DNA of 51,785 bases, from assembly GCA_900539095.1 (NCBI GenBank), contig UQAR01000005.1, forward strand, positions 1 through 51,785, read 5' to 3'. Origin of the DNA: an uncultured Ruminococcus sp. (GTDB lineage Bacteria; Bacillota; Clostridia; Oscillospirales; Ruminococcaceae). Under the pieces are notes generated by a model, which worked only from the letters and a program-made list of their open reading frames with translations, ran no database searches and had not been told where the DNA came from. Position numbers and translations under genes: made by a program. Shown here piece after piece: positions 16,880 through 24,910 of this stretch (position 1 is the stretch's first letter; each line of letters opens with the position of its first letter).

Positions 16880-17149
16880 ATGAGAGCTGTTGTTACGGTT
16901 ATAGGTAAGGACGCTGTAGGTATCCTTGCAAAGGTAAGCACAAAGTGTGCAGAATATAATGCAAATGTTATCGAGGTCACTCAGTCAGTTTTGCAGGATC
17001 TCTTCGCAATGATAATGTTGGTCGATATCACAAAGCTCAACTCTGATTTTGCATCTATGGCAGACGGACTTACAGAGTTAGGTCAGACCATGGGCGTTAA
17101 GATACACACAATGCACGAGGATATTTTTAACTGTATGCACCACATATAA
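16880..17149 (+). CDS. ACT domain protein (UPF0237 family)
   Basis: This 89-aa protein is a single ACT domain opening with MRAVVTVIGKDAVGILAKVS, the pattern of the UPF0237 family, whose members are about 90 aa. ACT domains bind amino acids or other small effectors. I chose ATG 16880 because it gives the family length and the conserved first strand; the upstream ATG at 16853 has no ribosome binding site. It is followed after 18 bases by the UPF0210 gene. The two families are regularly adjacent in Firmicutes, which implies joint action, but the effector and reaction are unknown. Confidence 0.9.
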   Translation: MRAVVTVIGKDAVGILAKVSTKCAEYNANVIEVTQSVLQDLFAMIMLVDITKLNSDFASMADGLTELGQTMGVKIHTMHEDIFNCMHHI

Positions 17150-17167
17150 AGAGGAGATTTCAGTAAA

Positions 17168-18523
17168 ATGATTAATACATATGACGTGTTGGAAACGATA
17201 CGAATGATACAGGACGATTGTCTTGATATTCGTACTATCACAATGGGCATCTCTCTGCTTGATTGTATCGACAGCGATATAAACGTTGCCTGCGAGAATG
17301 TCTATAAGAAGATAACCGCAAAAGCCGCAAGACTTGTTGAGGTGGGCGAGCAGATAGAAAAGGAACTTGGAATCCCTATCATCAATAAGAGAATTTCCGT
17401 TACCCCTATCGCTATCGTGTCAGCTGCCTGCAAGTGTTCACCTGTCCCATTTGCACACGCTATGGACAGAGCCGCAAAGGACGTCGGCGTAAACCTTATC
17501 GGCGGATATACCGCACTCGTTCCGAAGGGCTTTTCCGCAGGTGATATCGAGCTTATCAAGTCTATCCCTGAGGCCCTTGCTACTACTGAGAGAGTTTGCT
17601 CTTCTGTAAATATCGGCTCAACAAAAACAGGAATCAACCTTGATGCCTGCAAAATAATGGGCGGTATCGTAAGAGAGTGTGCAGAAAGAACAGTTGACTC
17701 TGCCTGCTTTGGTGCAGCAAAGCTCGTTGTTTTCTGTAACGCAGTGGAGGATAACCCATTCATGGCAGGTGCTTTCCACGGCGTTGGCGAGCCTGACTGC
17801 ATGATAAACGTGGGCGTATCAGGTCCTGGCGTTGTAAGAGCAGCCCTGAGAAAATATCCTGACGCCGACATCACAAAGATATCTGACGTTATCAAGGAGA
17901 TATCATATAAGATAACAAGAGTAGGTCAGCTTGTAGGTACTATCGCATCAAAGCGTCTTGGCGTGCCTTTCGGTATCGTTGACCTCTCCCTCGCACCAAC
18001 TCCGGCAGTAGGCGACTCTGTTGCCCATATCCTTGAGGAGATAGGACTTGAAAAGTGCGGCACACACGGCACAACAGCAGCCCTCGCACTGCTCAATGAC
18101 GCAGTTAAAAAAGGCGGCGTAATGGCTTGCTCAAGAATTGGCGGACTTTCTGGTGCATTTATCCCTGTTTCTGAGGACGCAGGTATGATAGACGCCGCAA
18201 AGAGCGGTGCACTCTGCATCGAAAAGCTTGAGGCAATGACAGCCGTTTGCTCCGTAGGTCTTGATATGATCTGTATTCCTGGCGATACCCCTGCCGATAC
18301 TATCTCCGCTATCATCGCAGATGAGGCAGCTATCGGTATGGTAAACAATAAGACCACCGCAGTAAGAGTTATCCCTGCTATCGGCAAGAGCGTAGGCGAG
18401 GAGCTTGACTGGGGCGGACTTTTCGGCTGCGGACCTGTTATGCCGCTTAAAAAAGAATCCCCATCAAAATTCATCAATCGTGGCGGTCAGATACCGGCAC
18501 CGCTCCATTCTCTCAAAAACTAA
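17168..18523 (+). CDS. UPF0210 / DUF711 family protein (PFL-like fold)
   Basis: The 451-aa protein matches the UPF0210 (PFL family, DUF711) pattern, with stretches such as RTITMGISLLDC near residue 22, IPIINKRISVTPIA and GGLSGAFIPVSEDAGM. The family is structurally related to pyruvate formate-lyase and ribonucleotide reductase barrels, but no radical Gly/Cys chemistry can be asserted here. The length is normal (about 450 aa). GAGGAG precedes the ATG. It is co-transcribed with the ACT gene, which probably regulates it. A hairpin with T run follows the stop. Confidence 0.9.
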   Translation: MINTYDVLETIRMIQDDCLDIRTITMGISLLDCIDSDINVACENVYKKITAKAARLVEVGEQIEKELGIPIINKRISVTPIAIVSAACKCSPVPFAHAMDRAAKDVGVNLIGGYTALVPKGFSAGDIELIKSIPEALATTERVCSSVNIGSTKTGINLDACKIMGGIVRECAERTVDSACFGAAKLVVFCNAVEDNPFMAGAFHGVGEPDCMINVGVSGPGVVRAALRKYPDADITKISDVIKEISYKITRVGQLVGTIASKRLGVPFGIVDLSLAPTPAVGDSVAHILEEIGLEKCGTHGTTAALALLNDAVKKGGVMACSRIGGLSGAFIPVSEDAGMIDAAKSGALCIEKLEAMTAVCSVGLDMICIPGDTPADTISAIIADEAAIGMVNNKTTAVRVIPAIGKSVGEELDWGGLFGCGPVMPLKKESPSKFINRGGQIPAPLHSLKN

Positions 18524-18532
18524 ACTTTTACG

Positions 18533-18560
18533 GCGGCAGAGCAATTCTGCCGCTGTTTTT
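18533..18560 (+). terminator. Hairpin with T run directly before the next gene
   Basis: GCGGCAGA (18533-18540) pairs with TCTGCCGC (18546-18553), then TGTTTTT. The AAGGAGG of the next gene starts only four bases later. It therefore either ends the UPF0210 transcript partially or attenuates the downstream genes, which show no separate promoter. Confidence 0.75.
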
Positions 18561-18578
18561 GGTAAGGAGGAAAACGGC

Positions 18579-19358
18579 TTGAAACGCTGTATGTTTGCAG
18601 ACTTTACCTTTAAAATACCCTTTGAAGAGCGTATAAGGCTTATAAAAGAAAACGGCTTTGACGGCGTTATGCTCGGCTTTTCTGACGGATTAAAATATAC
18701 CCAGTATGAAATTGTACGAAATATTGGACTTGAAATAGAAAACGTCCATTCTCCATTTGACCGCATGAACGCCCTGTGGGAAATATGTCCCGTGAGCGAG
18801 TATATACTCGACAGAACGCTTGAGTGCGTGAAAGTCTGCGGCGAAAACGGCGTAAAAACTATGATTTGTCACCCTACTGACGGACTTGTTCCACCTGAGG
18901 TGACACGTTTCGGCATAGATAATTTCGGCAAGATAATACAGTGCGGAAAGGAAAACGGCGTCGATATCGCCTTTGAAAATATCCAGCTGCCGCAGTTTCT
19001 TGACGTGCTTTTCGACCGGTTCGGCAGCCTCGATAATGTGAGATTTTGCTACGATACAGGCCACGAGAATTGCTTTTCAAAGAATACCGATTGCCTGACA
19101 AAGTTCGGAAACAAACTCGCCTGCCTGCATATCCACGATAACGACGGCGAAACTGACGGCCATATGATACCATTCGACGGCAATCTGGACTTTGAGAAGT
19201 TCCTGAGAAAACTCAAAAAGCTCTACCACCAGCCGCCTCTGTCGCTGGAACTTTATATGTCAAAATCCCCATTGTATAAAAACGCCGCACCCGACAGCTT
19301 TGTGAAACGTGCCGCTCAGGCAGCAGCACAGCTCGAAAAGCTTTACCAGTCTATATGA
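18579..19358 (+). CDS. Sugar phosphate isomerase/epimerase-like TIM barrel protein
   Basis: The 259-aa protein is a xylose-isomerase-like TIM barrel (AP endonuclease 2 family) with metal-ligand stretches HSPFD, MICHPTDG, VDIAFENIQ, FCYDTGHENC and LHIHDNDG. Members isomerise or epimerise sugars or inositols, or cleave DNA. The short His/Glu/Asp ligand set and single-domain length fit the sugar type; the substrate is unknown. The start is TTG 18579, supported by AAGGAGG at 18564-18570. The frame stays open further upstream over the UPF0210 gene, but without a start that has such a site. It is followed after 30 bases by the PHP phosphatase. Confidence 0.82.
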   Translation: MKRCMFADFTFKIPFEERIRLIKENGFDGVMLGFSDGLKYTQYEIVRNIGLEIENVHSPFDRMNALWEICPVSEYILDRTLECVKVCGENGVKTMICHPTDGLVPPEVTRFGIDNFGKIIQCGKENGVDIAFENIQLPQFLDVLFDRFGSLDNVRFCYDTGHENCFSKNTDCLTKFGNKLACLHIHDNDGETDGHMIPFDGNLDFEKFLRKLKKLYHQPPLSLELYMSKSPLYKNAAPDSFVKRAAQAAAQLEKLYQSI

Positions 19359-19388
19359 GTACAATTTTTAGTACAGATAGGAGAGCCC

Positions 19389-20243
19389 ATGAAAACTCTT
19401 ATTGATATGCACACCCACACAGGCTTTTCCCCCGACGGAGAGGGAACTGTCCGGCAGTCCGTTCAAAGGGCGAAAGAACTTGGCTTGGCAGCCTTCGCCA
19501 TAACAGACCATTGCGACTGTAATTTCCGCTATAAAGCCGACCATTACGGCGATCCAAAGACCCTGAAAGACGGCATGATGTACGGCTCAGGGGAGTATGC
19601 CCCCGCAAGTATCGCCGCCCAGTATGAGGCAGCACAGCACCTTAGCGACCTGAATTTTCTCTGCGGAATAGAGCTTGGTCAGCCCTTGCAGGATATAGAA
19701 TTTGCCGAAGAGATAGCCGCCGATAAACGCCTTGACTTTATCATCGGCTCTCATCATCAGAATAAAGGCAAGGACGACTTCTATTGGATAGAGTACAAAA
19801 ATATGGACTTGTCCCAAATATATGCCCTCTTGGACGACTATTTCAAAGAAATGCTTGAAATGTGCAAATGGGGCAAATTCGACGTTTTAGGACACCTTAC
19901 CTATCCCCTGAGATATATTCAGGGCGACTGCGGCATACAAATAGACCTCGCCCCCTATGATGAGATAATAAGAGAAATTTTTTGTACACTTATCCAAAAA
20001 GGCAAGGGCATAGAGATAAACGTGTCAGGACTTAGGCAGAAGTACGGAAAGCCCCTCCCCGACCTCGGCTATGTAGAGCTCTATAAGGAACTCGGCGGCG
20101 AAATACTCACCATAGGCTCTGACGCCCACTATACCACCGATATCGGCAAAAACATCTCTGACGGCGTTGAGATTGCCCAAGCGGCAGGCTTTGAATACCT
20201 GACCTATTTCAAAAAACATGAGCCGAAGTTCATAAAAATATAA
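19389..20243 (+). CDS. PHP-family phosphatase, histidinol-phosphatase (HisJ/HisK) type
   Basis: The 284-aa protein carries the PHP metal motifs in order: DMHTHTGFS (residues 7-15), AITDHCDC, GIELGQ, IIGSHHQNK, LGHLTYPLRY and IGSDAHYT. This set and length match HisJ/HisK histidinol-phosphate phosphatases, which form L-histidinol in histidine synthesis. No other his genes are near, so another phosphoester substrate is possible. AGGAG lies at 19379-19383. It is the last gene of the forward run that starts at 16880 and ends at a bidirectional terminator. Confidence 0.85.
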   Translation: MKTLIDMHTHTGFSPDGEGTVRQSVQRAKELGLAAFAITDHCDCNFRYKADHYGDPKTLKDGMMYGSGEYAPASIAAQYEAAQHLSDLNFLCGIELGQPLQDIEFAEEIAADKRLDFIIGSHHQNKGKDDFYWIEYKNMDLSQIYALLDDYFKEMLEMCKWGKFDVLGHLTYPLRYIQGDCGIQIDLAPYDEIIREIFCTLIQKGKGIEINVSGLRQKYGKPLPDLGYVELYKELGGEILTIGSDAHYTTDIGKNISDGVEIAQAAGFEYLTYFKKHEPKFIKI

Positions 20244-20253
20244 GATGAAAATC

Positions 20254-20285
20254 AAAAGCTCCCCGATAGATTCGGAGAGCTTTTG
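20254..20285. terminator. Bidirectional terminator between convergent genes
   Basis: AAAAGCTC on the left and GAGCTTTT on the right, with inner C-G pairs, form a near-symmetric hairpin usable by the PHP gene and by the dipicolinate operon. Confidence 0.8.
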
Positions 20286-20286
20286 G

Positions 20287-20871
20287 TTATTTCACTCTTA
20301 AAACAGGTTGTAACTGAACGCCGTCCAGTGCCGCCTGAACCGCCTCAGACACAAGACCAAGATCAGCCACTATGGAGTTTGGCTTTTTCTCATAATTGTC
20401 CTGAGCGTAAGGCACAAAGTAGTAGTTTCTAAGATTTTGCAAATAACCTATGTTTTTTGCACAGCCTGCAAGTGCGTCATTTGTTGATATAGCAATGACT
20501 ACAGGTCTGGCATTTCTCAGATGACTTTTCACCGCCATGGTGGCAGGCGTGTCAGTCAGACCAAGAGCCAGTTTTGCCGCCGTGTTTGACGTGCAGGGTG
20601 CGACCACCATGACGTCGCACATTTTTTTCGGGCCGATAGGCTCAGCCTCTTCAATGGTGCAAATGACCTTTCGCCCTGTAATGTTCTCAAGCCGTTCTAT
20701 GTTTTCTTTTGCAGTGCCGAACCGTGTCGATATGGACGCTGCATTGAAAGACATCACAGGTATGAGCTGAGCACCCTCGCTCACAAGCCGCTGTGCAGCA
20801 GCGAAAGCCTTTTCAAACGTGCAGAACGAGCCGGTCATGCAGAACCCTATCCTGATGCCGTCAAGTGACAT
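20287..20871 (-). CDS. spoVFB: Dipicolinate synthase subunit B (flavoprotein)
   Basis: The 194-aa protein matches SpoVFB/DpaB: an N-terminal flavoprotein motif GIRIGFCMTGSFCTFEKA, then PVMSFNAA and VVAPCTSNTAAKLALG. With SpoVFA it oxidises dihydrodipicolinate to dipicolinic acid, the calcium chelator of the spore core, made in the mother cell. The length is as expected (about 200 aa). Its start overlaps the end of spoVFA by 11 bases, the classic operon arrangement. Confidence 0.95.
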   Translation of the reverse strand: MSLDGIRIGFCMTGSFCTFEKAFAAAQRLVSEGAQLIPVMSFNAASISTRFGTAKENIERLENITGRKVICTIEEAEPIGPKKMCDVMVVAPCTSNTAAKLALGLTDTPATMAVKSHLRNARPVVIAISTNDALAGCAKNIGYLQNLRNYYFVPYAQDNYEKKPNSIVADLGLVSEAVQAALDGVQLQPVLRVK

Positions 20872-21730
20872 TCTTTGTTCCCCTTTCGTGTAAAATGTCC
20901 GTGACTGTCCGGGCGATTATCTCTCCTGCCGTCATAGGTGCAGCTTTCGCAGGCAGACCCAGTGCCCATACCACACGCCTGTTCATTTTTGCGGCAGCGT
21001 CGAAATCAACACCGCCGGGTCTTGAGGCAAGGTCGATGATAAGAGAATTTTTGTCCATAACGCCCAGAAGTTTTTCATCAAGTATCATGGCAGGAACAGT
21101 GTTTATTATTATGGTGTATTTTCCAAGGCAGTCCGCAAGTGCAGAAATAAGCGTGGCGTCATAACCCGACCCCTCCGCCTCCGCAAGAGCCGAAAGCTTT
21201 CTCGCAGATATCGTGACCTGAGCACCCACCGCCCTGAAGAGCTTTGCACAAGCTTTCGCCACTCTGCCGTAGCCTATAACGAGCACCGCCGAACCGTTCA
21301 CCGTGACGGCAAGCTCTTGCATAGCTATCTGCAAAGCACCCTCCGCAGTTGGTATACAGTTTCTTATAACAAGCTCCTCACGCTTGTAGTAATCTTTCAC
21401 ATCAAAGCCCAGCGAGGAGAAATATTCTATCTGGTCACGGCGGAGCAGACCGCCGGTAACAAGTGCATTTTTGTTAAGGTGCGGTGAAACGTCACTGCAT
21501 GATACTTTTATATTACGGCAGGCAGGTATCAAAAGCCCGTCGCCTTTCATAAGCGGCAGCACAAGAACGTCCGCCTTTTCAGTGAGCTGTTCAGGGCTTG
21601 ATAAAGGGATAGTGTCCTCACCCTTGTCGTCCATGCCGTAAGTATAGACCCTGCCGAGTTTAGTAAGAGCCTGAGCTGTATATGTCTGTCTTGCGTCACC
21701 TCCGACGCAGAGAAATACTGTCTTTTTCAT
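20861..21730 (-). CDS. spoVFA: Dipicolinate synthase subunit A
   Basis: The 289-aa protein matches SpoVFA/DpaA, with an NAD(P)-binding Rossmann motif VLVIGYGRVAKACAKLF in its second half, PTAEGALQIAMQEL before it, and IDLASRPGGVDF after it. It works with SpoVFB to make dipicolinate during sporulation. I chose ATG 21730 because GGGAGG lies 7 bases upstream; an in-frame ATG at 21745 has no such site. The upstream region has a good mother-cell (sigma-E-like) promoter candidate. Confidence 0.95.
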   Translation of the reverse strand: MKKTVFLCVGGDARQTYTAQALTKLGRVYTYGMDDKGEDTIPLSSPEQLTEKADVLVLPLMKGDGLLIPACRNIKVSCSDVSPHLNKNALVTGGLLRRDQIEYFSSLGFDVKDYYKREELVIRNCIPTAEGALQIAMQELAVTVNGSAVLVIGYGRVAKACAKLFRAVGAQVTISARKLSALAEAEGSGYDATLISALADCLGKYTIIINTVPAMILDEKLLGVMDKNSLIIDLASRPGGVDFDAAAKMNRRVVWALGLPAKAAPMTAGEIIARTVTDILHERGTKNVT

Positions 21731-21759
21731 ATTGATACCTCCCATATGAGCTATATATA

Positions 21760-21787
21760 ATTATATGTCCGCTGTTCCGAAATGTTC
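21760..21787 (-). promoter_or_regulatory. Candidate sigma-E/sigma-K-like sporulation promoter for spoVFAB
   Basis: On the minus strand, GAACATT (21781-21787), a 13-base spacer and CATATAAT (21760-21767). Compared with the Bacillus sigma-E consensus (KMATATT, N13-15, CATACANT), this matches 6 of 7 and 7 of 8 positions. The TATAAT within the -10 also allows a sigma-A reading, but no -35 for that is seen. Confidence 0.45.
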
Positions 21788-21796
21788 ACAGCGGTA

Positions 21797-22126
21797 GAAG
21801 TGAGGAATTAGGAGTGAGGAGTGAGGAATGAAGGTATCGCCTGCGGCGATGATTTTTTTTATTGCGACCGTTGGTCGCTTAGAGAGTTTGAAAAGTTCTA
21901 AACAAATGGAACGTGCATTTTTTTGCCTGTCAAAAAGCACGAAAATGCGTTGTTTTAATGTAGGGGCGAACATCGTTCGCCCGTTATGGGCAGAATTAAC
22001 AGCTTATTTCAAAACATTTCGACCATTCAAAACAAGTTTGACCGACAAGCCTTTGACCAGCACAAACTTCTCCGAGAAGATAAAAGTAAAGGCCACAACA
22101 ATTCCTCACTCCTCACTCCTCACTTT
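21797..22126. mobile_element. MITE-like element with inverted ends
   Basis: The left end (21798-21834) is a run of GAGGAAT/GAGGAGT-type heptads starting AAGTGAGGA. The right end (22101-22126) is the same run in reverse complement. Between them are the hairpin ATCGCC-TGC-GGCGAT (about 21836-21850), GCGACC-GTT-GGTCGC (21864-21878) and palindromic repeat copy 4. The element is about 330 bp and I see no coding sequence in it. A left-end-only copy sits at 14913-14968. With the flanking promoters it accounts for the 489-base gap between spoVFA and the hydrolase. Confidence 0.6.
21959..21983 (+). repeat. Dispersed palindromic repeat, copy 4 (inside the MITE-like element)
   Basis: TGTAGG tag, GGGCGAAC, loop ATC, GTTCGCCC. 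Identical to copy 2 over the 25 bases. Confidence 0.85.
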
Positions 22127-22141
22127 TTCCCGCCTTTCCCC

Positions 22142-22170
22142 TTGATTATCAGAGCAAAAAGTGCTATACT
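22142..22170 (+). promoter_or_regulatory. Sigma-A type promoter for the hydrolase-comM pair
   Basis: TTGATT (22142-22147), a 17-base spacer and TATACT (22165-22170), 50 bases before the ATG at 22220. Confidence 0.75.
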
Positions 22171-22219
22171 AATTATAAAGTAAAGTGCGTGAAAAAACAA
22201 TACTAAGGAGGTAAAAATC

Positions 22220-23167
22220 ATGAATTGTACTCACTTCAAAAGCTATTATCCGTCAGCCGACGGACTTCATAAGATCGCCTATTATGTGCGTTTCCCATTG
22301 GGCACAGTGAGAGGAGTTGTGCAGATATCTCATGGTATGTGCGAGTATTTCAGACGCTATGACGACCTTGCAGAGTTCCTCACAGGATTGGGCTTTGCTG
22401 TCTGCGGAAATGACCACCTTGGTCATGGCGACAGTGTGAACGATAATTCCGAACTTGGCTATTTCTCCCCTGAGCATGGTTGGGAAAATGCCGTCGAGGA
22501 TATGTATACCCTCACAAAAATGATGAAACATAACTATCCCGATAAACCATATTTTCTCCTTAGTCACAGCATGGGCAGCTTTCTTGCAAGAGCCTTTGTT
22601 ACAAAGCACGGCAGAAACCTCACCGCAGCTATCTTCTGCGGAACGAGCGGCGGTATGGAGGGTATCCCTGCTTTGCTCACCCTTGTTGACAGCCTGAAAA
22701 TACTCCATGGTGATAAATATAGGAGCAACGCCGTAAATAAGCTTGCTTTTGGTGCTTATACAAGAAAAATTACCGATAAGGTCAGCGAGTATGACTGGAT
22801 ATCCCGTGACCCTGAAATAGTTTCCAAATATGAAAATGACCCTAAGTGCAACTTCATTTTCACCCTCAACGGCTTTGAAAATCTTGCCAAACTTCTTTGG
22901 TACGTTTCAAATGAAAAGTGGTTCTCCACCTATCCGAAAACATTGCCTACCTATCTTATCGCAGGCAGTGCCGATCCGGTTGGCAGCTACGGAAAAGGCG
23001 TCCTCAGCGTGTTCAACAGACTGTCCCTTAACGGCTGCGACGTGGAAATGAAAATATATGAAAACGCCCGTCACGAGCTTGTGAACGAAACAAACCGCCG
23101 TGAGGTCTATAACGATATCGCAGATTTCCTGCTTGATATCATAAGCTCTGAGATGTGCTCAGATTAA
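22220..23167 (+). CDS. Alpha/beta hydrolase, monoacylglycerol lipase-like (Hydrolase_4)
   Basis: The 315-aa protein has the alpha/beta hydrolase pattern: oxyanion region QISHGMCEYFRRY, CGNDHLGHGDS, nucleophile elbow SHSMGSF, the acid in AGSADPVGS and the catalytic His in YENARHELVNE. The order and spacing resemble monoacylglycerol lipases and lysophospholipases. No signal peptide is visible, so it acts inside the cell on an ester of unknown nature. AAGGAGG lies at 22204-22210. The comM gene starts 22 bases after the stop and is probably co-transcribed. Confidence 0.88.
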   Translation: MNCTHFKSYYPSADGLHKIAYYVRFPLGTVRGVVQISHGMCEYFRRYDDLAEFLTGLGFAVCGNDHLGHGDSVNDNSELGYFSPEHGWENAVEDMYTLTKMMKHNYPDKPYFLLSHSMGSFLARAFVTKHGRNLTAAIFCGTSGGMEGIPALLTLVDSLKILHGDKYRSNAVNKLAFGAYTRKITDKVSEYDWISRDPEIVSKYENDPKCNFIFTLNGFENLAKLLWYVSNEKWFSTYPKTLPTYLIAGSADPVGSYGKGVLSVFNRLSLNGCDVEMKIYENARHELVNETNRREVYNDIADFLLDIISSEMCSD

Positions 23168-23189
23168 GACGTAAGGGAGAGAAGTTACC

Positions 23190-24719
23190 GTGTTTGCTGT
23201 AGTAAACAGTGTGGGTCTGCTTGGGCTGAACGCCTTTGCAGTCAAGGTTGAGATAGAGGCGTCAAAAGGTCTGCCCTCGTTTGATATCGTGGGACTTGCA
23301 GACGCATCAGTGAAAGAAAGCCGTGAGCGTGTGCGGTCTGCATTGCGTTCAAGCGATATAACATTGCCCTTGAGAAAGATAATAATAAATCTTGCCCCTG
23401 CGGACGTGAAAAAAACCGGCTCAGTCTATGACCTTGCCGTGGCAGTGGCACTTCTTAGAATGGCAGACCTTGTTGACGATGAGGAGCTGCGGCAGTCAGC
23501 CTTTATCGGCGAGCTTTCTCTAAGCGGCGAGGTAAGACCTGTTCAGGGCGTCCTGCCTATGACCATAATGGCTCAGAAAATGGGGCTTAAAGCAATATAC
23601 GTTCCAGCCGATAACGTCCGTGAGGCGTCGGTGGTGGAGGGCATAAAAGCCTATGGCGTAAGGTCACTGGGGGAGCTTGTTTTCCATTTTGCGAAAAAAG
23701 CCGAGATAATCCCTGCGGCACATTATAAACCTGCCGCAGAAAGCTTTTACGGCAGCCTTGATTTTGCCGATGTAAAAGGTCAGTCCGCAGCGAAAAAAGC
23801 ATTGGAGGTCGCAGCGGCAGGCGGTCACAATGTGCTTATGATAGGTTCGCCAGGCTCAGGAAAATCAATGCTTGCAAAGCGTATGCCGTCTATACTTCCT
23901 GCCATGACTTTCGAGGAATCTATAGAAACCACAAATATCCATTCAGTGGCAGGGCTTTTGGACAGCAACAGCCCTCTTATCACCACCCGACCATTCCGCT
24001 CGCCGCATCATACCGTTTCTCCTGCGGGTCTTGCGGGCGGCGGCTCTGTTCCAAAACCCGGTGAGATATCTCTTGCACATAACGGATTGCTTTTCCTTGA
24101 CGAGCTTGCAGAGTTTTCACGCCCTGCACTTGAGATATTAAGACAGCCTTTAGAGGACAGGCAAGTGACAATATCGAGAGTTTCAGGCTCTATAACATAT
24201 CCGTGTTCGTTTATGCTTATCGCCGCCATGAATCCATGTCCATGCGGCTATTTTGGTCACCCAACAAGAAAGTGCATATGCTCTCCGAAACAAGTTTCAA
24301 GCTATCTTTCCAAGGTCAGCGGACCGCTGCTTGACCGATTCGATATCCACATGGAAGTTGCACCTGTAGAGTATGCCGACCTTTCTTCAACAGCCAAAGA
24401 AGAATCCTCCGCCTCAATAAGAGAGCGTGTTCAAAAAGCCCGTGACATTCAAAACGAGCGTTTCAAGGGCACGAACATAATCTGCAACGCAAGGATAACA
24501 TCGGATATCCTTCATGAAGTCTGCCCTGTGACAACAGAGGCGTCAAAGCTTTTGGAAAACGTGTTCGACAAGCTTGGACTTTCCGCAAGAGCTTATGACC
24601 GTATACTTAAAGTCGCACGCACTGTGGCAGATATGGACGGTGCAAAGGTGATAGATAAAAAGCATATCGCTATGGCAGTTCAGTATCGCAGCCTTGACCG
24701 AAAATATTGGAATGGGTGA
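23190..24719 (+). CDS. comM: YifB/ComM family Mg-chelatase-like AAA+ ATPase
   Basis: The 509-aa protein has an N-terminal Lon-protease-like fold (FDIVGLADASVKESRERV), a Walker A GSPGSGKSM, Walker B LLFLDELAEF, the sensor region NPCPCGYFG with zinc-like cysteines, and the C-terminal Mg-chelatase domain. ComM is a helicase promoting branch migration during uptake and integration of DNA in natural transformation. Presence alone does not prove competence, since the family is widespread. The start is GTG 23190 with AAGGGAGAG upstream. A terminator follows. Confidence 0.93.
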   Translation: MFAVVNSVGLLGLNAFAVKVEIEASKGLPSFDIVGLADASVKESRERVRSALRSSDITLPLRKIIINLAPADVKKTGSVYDLAVAVALLRMADLVDDEELRQSAFIGELSLSGEVRPVQGVLPMTIMAQKMGLKAIYVPADNVREASVVEGIKAYGVRSLGELVFHFAKKAEIIPAAHYKPAAESFYGSLDFADVKGQSAAKKALEVAAAGGHNVLMIGSPGSGKSMLAKRMPSILPAMTFEESIETTNIHSVAGLLDSNSPLITTRPFRSPHHTVSPAGLAGGGSVPKPGEISLAHNGLLFLDELAEFSRPALEILRQPLEDRQVTISRVSGSITYPCSFMLIAAMNPCPCGYFGHPTRKCICSPKQVSSYLSKVSGPLLDRFDIHMEVAPVEYADLSSTAKEESSASIRERVQKARDIQNERFKGTNIICNARITSDILHEVCPVTTEASKLLENVFDKLGLSARAYDRILKVARTVADMDGAKVIDKKHIAMAVQYRSLDRKYWNG

Positions 24720-24789
24720 TATGTGCGTCACATAAAAGCTGACAGGAAACGGGCGAACACTATGGTGTATTCAAGTACAATGATAATTG

Positions 24790-24818
24790 CAGACGGTTTT
24801 TATGCCGTCTGTTTTTTT
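24790..24818 (+). terminator. Intrinsic terminator after comM
   Basis: CAGACGG (24790-24796) pairs with CCGTCTG (24805-24811) and is followed by seven T residues. Confidence 0.85.
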
Positions 24819-24822
24819 GTGC

Positions 24823-24854
24823 AAAAAAGTACGGGAACGCTTTGAAACGTTCCC
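24823..24854 (-). terminator. Intrinsic terminator of the EF-G paralogue
   Basis: GGGAACG (24833-24839) pairs with CGTTCCC (24848-24854). On the minus strand it is followed by a T run (A residues at 24823-24828). Confidence 0.8.
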
Positions 24855-24910
24855 ATACTGCCCTTTATCATAATTCTGTAATTTATCCCTTAAAAATTCT
24901 ATCTCGAATA

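Noticed and set aside
17302..18477. Two long minus-strand frames (197 and 183 codons) opposite the UPF0210 gene
   Set aside because: They are antisense to a recognised family and have no ribosome binding sites.
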